Source: Bacillota bacterium (GTDB taxonomy: Bacteria; Bacillota; Clostridia; Lachnospirales; Lachnospiraceae). From it: a DNA stretch of 12,119 bases. This document shows, one piece after another, positions 7,090 to 12,119 of the stretch. Location of the stretch: NCBI GenBank assembly GCA_023415655.1, contig JAEZKD010000105.1, forward strand, positions 1-12,119, written 5' to 3'. Under the pieces are notes generated by a model, which made no database searches, was not told where the DNA came from, and worked only from the letters and a program-made list of their open reading frames with translations. Every line of letters starts with the position of its first letter. The stretch's first letter is position 1. The position numbers and the translations under genes are program-made.

Positions 7090-7359
7090 ATGGGATTTAT
7101 TCTGAGGAATTTGATGGAGGATGTCGTAATAAAACAGTTAGATGAACTAATCAAAGTATTTGGCTGTTGTCAGTGTGAACAATGTCGACTTGATATTGCT
7201 TCATTTGCATTGAACCGACTTCCTGCAAAGTATGTAGTAACAACGCAAGGAGAATTGTTATCAAAACTGGATTCTTTAGATCTCCAATTTGAAGCAAATA
7301 TAACAACAGCAATTACACAGGGAATTTTATTAGTAAATCAGAATCCAAGGCATACATAA
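7090..7359 (+). CDS. comFB: ComFB-like (late competence development) small protein
   Basis: An 89-residue cytoplasmic protein matching the ComFB domain over almost its full length. It has an N-terminal helix (LMEDVVIKQLDELI), the cysteine cluster FGCCQCEQCRLDIASFALNRLPAKYVVT with Cys26, Cys27, Cys29 and Cys32, and a final helix ending ITQGILLVNQNPRH. B. subtilis ComFB is a zinc-binding dimer encoded inside the comF operon, and cyanobacterial relatives bind cyclic-di-GMP. The Cys cluster supports metal binding here; ligand and role are inference. The start is the ATG at 7090 because GGGGG (7078-7082) is then 7 nt away. The ATG at 7084 would be nearly on top of that site. The gene is alone: no comFA, comFC or flagellar gene is adjacent, so a role outside DNA uptake, such as a second-messenger receptor, is plausible. 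The symbol names the family. Confidence 0.85.
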   Translation: MGFILRNLMEDVVIKQLDELIKVFGCCQCEQCRLDIASFALNRLPAKYVVTTQGELLSKLDSLDLQFEANITTAITQGILLVNQNPRHT

Positions 7360-7399
7360 TACTCTAATAGTAAACCGATCACTTACTAGGAACGAATAA

Positions 7400-7440
7400 A
7401 GGGACTGTTACAATCAACATGGTTGAATGCAACAGTCCCT
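7400..7440. terminator. Bidirectional terminator between comFB and the Nudix gene
   Basis: AGGGACTGTT (7400-7409) pairs perfectly with AACAGTCCCT (7431-7440). A nested TCAAC/GTTGA stem (7414-7418 with 7422-7426) sits in the loop. The plus strand continues ATTATAATTTGTT and the minus strand continues TTTATTCGTT, both moderately T-rich. It sits between converging stop codons, as expected for a shared terminator. Confidence 0.75.
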
Positions 7441-7459
7441 ATTATAATTTGTTCACACC

Positions 7460-7912
7460 TTAAAAATATTTCTTATTGCCCCAGAGATTACTTTTTTTTA
7501 GATCCACATATTCATTGTATGCACGCTCAAGAATCTGCTTCTCATTCGTAAACTTTAGCATATGATATGCTTCATGAAACTTGTAATATCCGGAGTCCAT
7601 AAAATATTCTTCCCTTTGTGGTTTACTGTAATAGCTATCAGACATCATAAGGTACCAATGAACATCCTTCAGTACAGTATTCTGCGGAGTATTAAAGGTA
7701 TATTGACTTTTGCCAATATACTTAATAATCGAAGCAACAGCACCTGTCTCCTCTTTCACCTCACGAATCGCAGTCTCCTTATATTCTTCACCTTCTTCTA
7801 CGGTTCCCTTAGGCAACACCCAGCCTTCATACTTGTTCTTATAATTCTTATACAATAATAAGATTTTACCTCTGAAAATAACTACACCACCACAGCTTGT
7901 TGCTTCAATCAT
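7460..7912 (-). CDS. Nudix hydrolase
   Basis: A 150-residue soluble enzyme of the MutT/Nudix superfamily, which hydrolyses nucleoside diphosphates linked to another group. The Nudix box G-x5-E-x7-REVKEETGA is complete at residues 36-58, with Gly36, Glu42, Arg50, Glu51, Glu54 and Glu55 in register. It is preceded by GWVLPKG, the usual entry strand. The early CGGVVIF strand and the overall length resemble diadenosine polyphosphate hydrolase-like members. Substrate cannot be set from sequence, since Nudix specificity lies in loops outside the box. The start has Shine-Dalgarno AGGAGG at 7 nt and its own strong promoter just downstream of the kinase-like gene. It may therefore be transcribed separately from the envelope cluster, although no terminator separates them. 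Confidence 0.92.
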   Translation of the reverse strand: MIEATSCGGVVIFRGKILLLYKNYKNKYEGWVLPKGTVEEGEEYKETAIREVKEETGAVASIIKYIGKSQYTFNTPQNTVLKDVHWYLMMSDSYYSKPQREEYFMDSGYYKFHEAYHMLKFTNEKQILERAYNEYVDLKKSNLWGNKKYF

Positions 7913-7955
7913 CGCAATGCCTCCTGTTTTCTGGTGTAACTTTAACCTGTTCTAT

Positions 7956-7984
7956 AGTATACAACATTTGATAGTTATTTTCAA
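7956..7984 (-). promoter_or_regulatory. Promoter of the Nudix hydrolase gene
   Basis: TTGAAA (7979-7984) and TATACT (7956-7961) on the minus strand have a 17-nt spacer. The -35 begins only about 16 bases after the kinase-like gene's stop codon. The predicted start near 7949 gives a leader of about 37 nt. Confidence 0.7.
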
Positions 7985-7999
7985 TAAAAATATAAGACA

Positions 8000-9817
8000 C
8001 TAATAATTTATGATACAGTCCGGTAAAGCCTTTATAATCGCCTCAATCTGCTCCTGAGAGATAGGATTATTACTAAGATCAAGAAATTCTAGTTTTTCAA
8101 GCTGATACAGCATACCTACGTCCTCAATTTGATTGCCATCCAGATAAAGATAAGTCAGATTCTTTAATTGGTCTATTCCCTTAAGATTAGTTAAGGAATT
8201 ATTCGATAGAATCAACACCTCCATCTTCCTTAGTTTACTCAAGGCCTTAGTTTCGGTAATGAGATTGTCTGAGAGATCTAATACCTTGAGGGTTTTTATC
8301 TCCTCTAATGCTGTGATCTTAGTAATGGCATTATTACCGAGCTTTAAATTCTCAACAACAACCGCATTCTTTAATAAGGAGAGGTCTGTAATCGAGTTAT
8401 TACTTAAATCGATGGTTGTGGCTATCTCTAGATTTTTTACTTCCCCCAAATCCTTAATTCCTTGATTTCCTAACATAAGTGTTGCCACACTAGATTCTAC
8501 CTGTTGAGCTTCCGAGGTTTCCCCTTCAGGTGTCACTTCTGGAGTAGTCGTTAACTCTGGTTGTGTCGATATCATCCCGTTAGAATTCACGGTCTGAGTC
8601 GGGGCTATTGTTAGAAAGATCTCTTTCTCGGTATCATAACTCATATCACTTTTTAACAACAACACGATCACAGCAATCGTTACTACAGAAGCTAAGAACA
8701 GTAAAATCCATGGACCCTTGCTAGGTTTTTCCTCGATTGGTTCCTCTTTTTTATCCTTGATATAGGTACTATCATAGGACTGAACCTGCCGTGATAAGGT
8801 AAGACTAATTTCTTCTAGAATTTCCTCTTCTCGTTGTTTTTGTAGATCACTGCTTTCAACTTCTTTTTCTTCCATATATGAATCCTCATCAGTCGCAGCA
8901 ACATACTGGTTTGCTTTCATTGCCACCTTGGCGCCAACTGGTTCTACAATATAGGCCCCAAGAAAAACTCCAATGGACGTCAACGCTTCTTTAAATTCCT
9001 CACTGGTCTGGTATCGTTTCTCTGGGTCTTTCTCACATGCCTTTAATATTACCTTGCCTAGTTCTTTCGTAGCATTGATGGGAATGGAGAGTGTTCGATC
9101 CAAATCTGGTAACTGATTATTATTCAAACACTCATATAACACCATACCAAGCGAATAAATATCTGCTCGTTCATCATAGGTTTGTTGATTCACTACTTCT
9201 GGAGACATGTATTGATGATTTGCTTCTGATAACGTTAAGCTAGAATGTCTAGTCAGTCGATTCATCGCAAAATCACCAAGTTTGTATAGGCCAGTATCAG
9301 AACAATAGATACAATCTGGTCGAATATCACCATGGATGATATGATAACGGCTACAAATGCTCAAAGCATCACATATATTTTTCCCAAGTAGTATAATATC
9401 CTTAAAAGTCATACAATCATAATTTTCACACTCTTTTAGTTTTTTTAGCAACTCCATACGAAGAAAGATATCATATCCAACTGCATTACCACGTTGAAAA
9501 ATCATATGATCTTCGTAAGCTACGATATATTGTTTGTCTGGGATCTTCTCAATGATACAGATTTCACGATAGATATCCGTTACAAGTTCTTTGTAATATG
9601 CAATGGCAGAATCATTATCAAATTCATCAAAATTCACCTGATAAATTTCTTCTTTATCTCCGGGAACGCCTATCACCTTCATCAGCTGGTACTCTATCCT
9701 TGAATCAACCTTTCGATAAATTCGATAAATCGAACTATTCTTTGATGTACCAACATATTGATCAAGGTACCATTCTCGAAAAAAGGGTTCTCCACTTTTC
9801 AGATCATTCATGTTCAT
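8000..9817 (-). CDS. Transmembrane Ser/Thr kinase-like protein with extracellular leucine-rich repeats
   Basis: The predicted protein has 605 residues. Residues about 15-290 form a Hanks-type kinase fold: Lys47 (LMKVI), a likely alpha-C Glu85, catalytic loop HGDIRPDC (162-169), DFA (182-184), SPE (205-207), DIYSLG (219-224) and the late Arg268 (DPEKRYQT). A charged linker with a Glu-rich stretch (KQREEEILEE) leads to one transmembrane helix at about 370-389. After a Thr/Pro/Glu-rich spacer come six or so leucine-rich repeats of about 22 residues (443-605; units such as LDLSDNLITETKALSKLRKM). The kinase should be cytoplasmic and the LRR outside, a receptor-like layout. Asp164 and Asp182 remain, but the catalytic-loop Asn is Cys169, DFG is DFA, HRD is HGD and the glycine-rich loop is poor (YVGTSKNSSIY). 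Activity is therefore uncertain. The ATG at 9817 was chosen because AGGGAG (9827-9832) is 9 nt upstream of the ATG; the longer frame would need a TTG at 9859. It follows the BIG2 gene by 75 bases with no terminator, so co-transcription is likely. Confidence 0.88.
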   Translation of the reverse strand: MNMNDLKSGEPFFREWYLDQYVGTSKNSSIYRIYRKVDSRIEYQLMKVIGVPGDKEEIYQVNFDEFDNDSAIAYYKELVTDIYREICIIEKIPDKQYIVAYEDHMIFQRGNAVGYDIFLRMELLKKLKECENYDCMTFKDIILLGKNICDALSICSRYHIIHGDIRPDCIYCSDTGLYKLGDFAMNRLTRHSSLTLSEANHQYMSPEVVNQQTYDERADIYSLGMVLYECLNNNQLPDLDRTLSIPINATKELGKVILKACEKDPEKRYQTSEEFKEALTSIGVFLGAYIVEPVGAKVAMKANQYVAATDEDSYMEEKEVESSDLQKQREEEILEEISLTLSRQVQSYDSTYIKDKKEEPIEEKPSKGPWILLFLASVVTIAVIVLLLKSDMSYDTEKEIFLTIAPTQTVNSNGMISTQPELTTTPEVTPEGETSEAQQVESSVATLMLGNQGIKDLGEVKNLEIATTIDLSNNSITDLSLLKNAVVVENLKLGNNAITKITALEEIKTLKVLDLSDNLITETKALSKLRKMEVLILSNNSLTNLKGIDQLKNLTYLYLDGNQIEDVGMLYQLEKLEFLDLSNNPISQEQIEAIIKALPDCIINY

Positions 9818-9892
9818 ATCGTCATGCTCCCTAATGATATCTTCATAGATTCCAAACAATGCTAATAAAACTACAACTCAATTTCGTTTTGT

Positions 9893-11461
9893 TTATTCAA
9901 CGACTAGTGTAATATATAAAATCTTTCCATTCTCAGTTTTTCCATTAATAATTGTCTTACCAGTAGCTAATGCGGTAATGGTACCCTTAGCATCTACCGT
10001 AGCAATGGAGGTATCTAAGCTTGAAAAGCTAACCTTTTGGTTCGTAGCATTCGCTGGTGAAATCGTATAAACTATGGTTTTGGTTTCTCCTGGCTTCATA
10101 AAATACAGATTTGTATCTGCTTTGATACTTGTTACTTCCACCTCTGGTATTGGTGTTGGTGATGGTATTGGAGTTGCTGTTGGTTTTGGTGCTTGAGTTG
10201 GTTTTGGTGCCTGTGTTGGCTTTGGAGCACTTTTCACGGTTATCTGGCAAGTTGCCTTCACACCATTCTTTGAAGTTACTGTAATGGTACAAGTCCCTGC
10301 TTTTACTGCTGTCACCAAGCCCTTTCCCGTTACTGTTGCAACTGCTTGATTCGAAGAAGAATAAGTAAGCTTTGTTGAAACATCAGATGGTGTAATCGTT
10401 GTTTTTAATTGCAAACTATCCTTTACCGTTAAAGTGGCACTCGTCTTGTTTAGAGTTATCTTCTTAACTTCTTTGTTCTTGACTGTAACCTTGCATTTTG
10501 CCACAACGTTACCATTCACAGAGGTCACGGATATGGTTGCGGTACCTGCTTTGATTGCTTTAATTTTACCACTACTATAAACAGCTACTATTGATTTATT
10601 GCTTGATTTGTATGTAAACTTTTCTGTTGCATTGGTAGGCGTAACTTTCGTTACAAGAGTCTTCACATCCCCTGCAGTTAACGTAAGAGAAGCTTTTGAG
10701 AATTGTAGTTTTGTGATTGGGATATAGTTACCAGTAGTTAAAGTGTAATTCGTTCCAATCCCGTTTGAATAAACGCGATCCACTTGCAGATAGTAGATTC
10801 CATTGGCTCTCTCGATTACAAACTCACGACTAGATAAAGTGACAGTTTCTAACTGAATTAGATTTTTATAGGTATCATATAATTTGATATTCAAAGCTTC
10901 CTCTGAATGATTTCTAAAATGTATTTTTAAGGTTCCTTCTGAGTTTAAAACAATCTTATAATAATCCGAGTTTTCTCCAAAACTAACAACACCTCTTTTT
11001 TGATCGTCAGCTTCCATTAAGATTGCTTTCTCAAACGAATCCCCTTTCTTTCCTTCCTCTGAGCTTAGTCCCGACAATTTTGCTACTGCTTTGTAATTCA
11101 GGTCAAGACTACCATTTACAAAATCAACCATAATTTCATATTTGGTTGGCTCTGCATAAAAATTAATTTCTAATACGGTTTTGGAATTCTCATTCGTGTA
11201 TGTAAATTCTTTCTCTACTCCTGTTGATACGTTTCGAAGTACTGCTTTTACTCCATCATTACTTGCATAAATCAATCGAAACTTTACTGTTCCACTTTGT
11301 TTTGGTTCAATTACAAAGCAAACAGAAGTGTATGTCGATCCATTCACTGCCTTACCATCCAGTGTCATTGTCTTGGTCTGAGCTGCCGAGACATTCGTTG
11401 TTCCTGTCATCATGACAATGCATACGATTAGCATCGCCATAAGATATTTCAGATGCTTCAT
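9893..11461 (-). CDS. Secreted protein with a PPC-like domain and three BIG2 (bacterial Ig-like) domains
   Basis: A 522-residue exported protein. Residues 1-27 are a signal peptide (MKHLK, hydrophobic core, cleavage near VSAA). A beta-rich region at about 28-130 is unassigned. Residues about 140-243 resemble a pre-peptidase C-terminal (PPC) domain (SDYYKIVLNSEGTLKIHF, later GIYYLQVDRVY). Two adjacent BIG2 domains follow at about 247-328 and 332-410, with typical VTPTNATEKFTYKSSN and GLVTAVKAGTCTITVTS stretches. A Pro/Thr-rich linker at 412-440 contains three APKPTQ-type units, and a third BIG2 domain lies at 441-521. No LPXTG, catalytic motif or membrane anchor is seen, so it is probably a secreted or wall-associated adhesion or scaffold protein. 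The ATG at 11461 has GGAG (AAGGAG) at 9 nt and starts the signal peptide; the ATG at 11482 has no ribosome site. It lies between the PBP and the kinase-like receptor, with its own promoter. Confidence 0.9.
   Translation of the reverse strand: MKHLKYLMAMLIVCIVMMTGTTNVSAAQTKTMTLDGKAVNGSTYTSVCFVIEPKQSGTVKFRLIYASNDGVKAVLRNVSTGVEKEFTYTNENSKTVLEINFYAEPTKYEIMVDFVNGSLDLNYKAVAKLSGLSSEEGKKGDSFEKAILMEADDQKRGVVSFGENSDYYKIVLNSEGTLKIHFRNHSEEALNIKLYDTYKNLIQLETVTLSSREFVIERANGIYYLQVDRVYSNGIGTNYTLTTGNYIPITKLQFSKASLTLTAGDVKTLVTKVTPTNATEKFTYKSSNKSIVAVYSSGKIKAIKAGTATISVTSVNGNVVAKCKVTVKNKEVKKITLNKTSATLTVKDSLQLKTTITPSDVSTKLTYSSSNQAVATVTGKGLVTAVKAGTCTITVTSKNGVKATCQITVKSAPKPTQAPKPTQAPKPTATPIPSPTPIPEVEVTSIKADTNLYFMKPGETKTIVYTISPANATNQKVSFSSLDTSIATVDAKGTITALATGKTIINGKTENGKILYITLVVE
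10179..10232 (-). repeat. Three tandem 18-bp repeats encoding a Pro/Thr linker
   Basis: Three 18-bp units (10179-10196, 10197-10214, 10215-10232) differ at only a few positions and encode APKPTQ, APKPTQ-type steps in the BIG2 protein linker. Units in frame with the codons allow length change by slippage without a frameshift. The linker probably works as a flexible spacer between the second and third BIG2 domains. Confidence 0.85.
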
Positions 11462-11487
11462 TTGACCATTCTCCTTTCTCATGCATG

Positions 11488-11521
11488 AAACGACACCTTA
11501 GTTAACCCTAAGATGTCGTTT
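11488..11521 (-). repeat. 13-bp inverted repeat in the BIG2 leader / downstream of the PBP gene
   Basis: AAACGACACCTTA (11488-11500) pairs with TAAGATGTCGTTT (11509-11521) with one mismatch, which is a U-G wobble in minus-strand RNA; the loop is 8 nt. It lies 44 bases after the PBP stop codon, so it could be that gene's terminator, although only three T residues follow the stem. It also falls about 12 nt after the predicted BIG2 transcription start, so it would form the 5' end of that mRNA. Confidence 0.7.
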
Positions 11522-11539
11522 ACTTTTGCACTACTATTT

Positions 11540-11568
11540 ATTGTAATATAACAAGAATGTTCTGTCAA
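11540..11568 (-). promoter_or_regulatory. Strong promoter for the BIG2 gene, overlapping the PBP stop codon
   Basis: Consensus TTGACA (11563-11568) and TACAAT (11540-11545) on the minus strand have a 17-nt spacer. The PBP stop codon TGA (11567-11565) lies inside the -35 box. The predicted start near 11533 gives a leader of about 72 nt containing the hairpin at 11488-11521. The BIG2 and kinase-like genes can thus be expressed apart from the PBP. Confidence 0.75.
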
Positions 11569-12119
11569 TCATTGTAATAAGCTTCAAGTATCTTCTTTGC
11601 AACTGGAACTGCGTATTTACTACCGCTACCAGCGCTTTCAACCACAACACTTATCACGATTTCAGGGTGATCTACTGGGGCAAAGCCAACAAACCATGCA
11701 TGAGGATTTTTTCCGATCTCATACTCAACAGTTCCTGTCTTACCAGCAGCTGATACTTCTAGATTCGATAGACGAGTACCTGTTCCACTCTCTACCACTT
11801 CCTCCATAAACTCCGTCAATAATTCTGCCTCGGAAGGAGTCATCAATCTAGCAACCTCCACTGGTTCGGTCTTTGAAACTACACCTTGACTTGAGGTTTC
11901 AATTCGATCCACAAGATAAGGCTTCATGAGCAAACCACCATTGGCAACTGATGCAGTAATCAAGGCATTGTGTAATGGTGTGATTTGTGTTTTACCAAGT
12001 CCAATCACCGTTTGAGCGTAATCAATCGGGTCACTCTGTCCATTCAGCACAAAGCTTGAATTGCTTGTTTTTAATTCAATTGGAAGCATTGTGTTAAAAT
12101 ACATGGTATTACACAACTG
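11565..12119 (-). CDS. Class B penicillin-binding protein, transpeptidase C-terminal part (cut by the window edge)
   Basis: The frame is open to the right edge, so about 184 C-terminal residues are seen and the gene begins outside. PIELKTSNSSF, then YAQTVIGLGKTQITPLHNALITASVANGG, and VSAAGKTGTVEY with the KTG motif are typical of the transpeptidase domain of FtsI/PbpA/SpoVD-like PBPs. These cross-link peptidoglycan on the outer face of the membrane. FVGFAPVDHPEIVISVVVE is the usual strand after KTG. The SxxK and SxN motifs would lie upstream, outside the window. There is no C-terminal PASTA domain: the protein ends soon after the fold (AKKILEAYYND). PbpA-type genes in clostridia often follow a rodA/ftsW gene, which could lie just to the right. 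The MCNTM 'start' near the edge is a TTG inside the frame and not a real start. Confidence 0.9.
   Translation of the reverse strand, partial: QLCNTMYFNTMLPIELKTSNSSFVLNGQSDPIDYAQTVIGLGKTQITPLHNALITASVANGGLLMKPYLVDRIETSSQGVVSKTEPVEVARLMTPSEAELLTEFMEEVVESGTGTRLSNLEVSAAGKTGTVEYEIGKNPHAWFVGFAPVDHPEIVISVVVESAGSGSKYAVPVAKKILEAYYND

Noticed and set aside
9818..9859. Longer kinase-like protein from the TTG at 9859
   Set aside because: No ribosome-binding site precedes the TTG, whereas AGGGAG lies just before the ATG at 9817. The extra 14 residues add no domain. The longer form is not excluded.
10029..10292. Minus-strand 87-codon open frame inside the BIG2 gene
   Set aside because: It is an out-of-frame reading of the Pro/Thr linker repeats, low in complexity (Thr/Asn/Ser runs), and has no start signal.
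1..12119. CRISPR array, insertion sequence, tRNA or phage genes
   Set aside because: No regularly spaced repeats, transposase or integrase motifs, cloverleaf sequence or phage structural genes were seen on either strand.

Overview
The window looks like a chromosomal segment of a low-GC, Gram-positive, anaerobic-type Firmicute. Lachnospiraceae close to Lachnoclostridium/Clostridium phytofermentans is my best guess. The basis is low-GC codon use, purine-rich Shine-Dalgarno sequences, a lipoprotein signal, a membrane-anchored HtrA, an N-terminally anchored beta-propeller protein, ComFB, and class B PBP and BIG2 surface genes. The placement is inference from gene content and style; no search was possible. 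No rRNA, tRNA, insertion sequence or CRISPR array was seen.

Layout from left to right. (1) 1-577: the 3' end of a LysR-type regulator (+), then a hairpin, then a non-coding stretch. (2) 578-3868: three minus-strand genes, read right to left: pheA (chorismate mutase/prephenate dehydratase), htrA (anchored S1C protease), and a truncated ABC-transporter lipoprotein gene. The Shine-Dalgarno site of the last is buried in a perfect 16-bp inverted repeat. (3) 3869-4078: divergent promoters. (4) 4079-5101: a membrane-anchored seven-repeat beta-propeller-like protein (+). (5) 5188-5242: a long hairpin between converging genes. (6) 5268-6942: a minus-strand pair, gtrA-like then an RlmI/YwbD-like 23S rRNA methyltransferase. 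(7) 7090-7359: a lone comFB-like gene (+). (8) 7400-7440: a shared terminator. (9) 7460-12119, all minus strand: a Nudix hydrolase with its own promoter; a transmembrane Ser/Thr kinase-like protein with an extracellular leucine-rich-repeat domain; a secreted three-domain BIG2 protein; and the C-terminal part of a class B penicillin-binding protein.

How the genes may work together. The right-hand cluster (PBP, secreted Ig-like protein, transmembrane kinase-like receptor) is a plausible cell-envelope module. The transpeptidase builds wall, the BIG2/PPC-like protein sits outside, and the kinase-like protein could couple an extracellular LRR sensor to the cytoplasm. The kinase core departs from the consensus at several key sites: DFG is DFA, the catalytic-loop Asn is Cys, HRD is HGD, and the glycine-rich loop is degraded. 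It may be an atypical kinase or a pseudokinase receptor. This is the most interesting gene in the window. The second strongest signal is the hairpin at 1016-1070 that covers the ribosome-binding site of the broken lipoprotein gene.

Most genes have readable sigma-A-type promoters with 16-18 nt spacing. Several start codons can be corrected to a downstream ATG from Shine-Dalgarno position. All gaps between annotated features are shorter than 300 bases.
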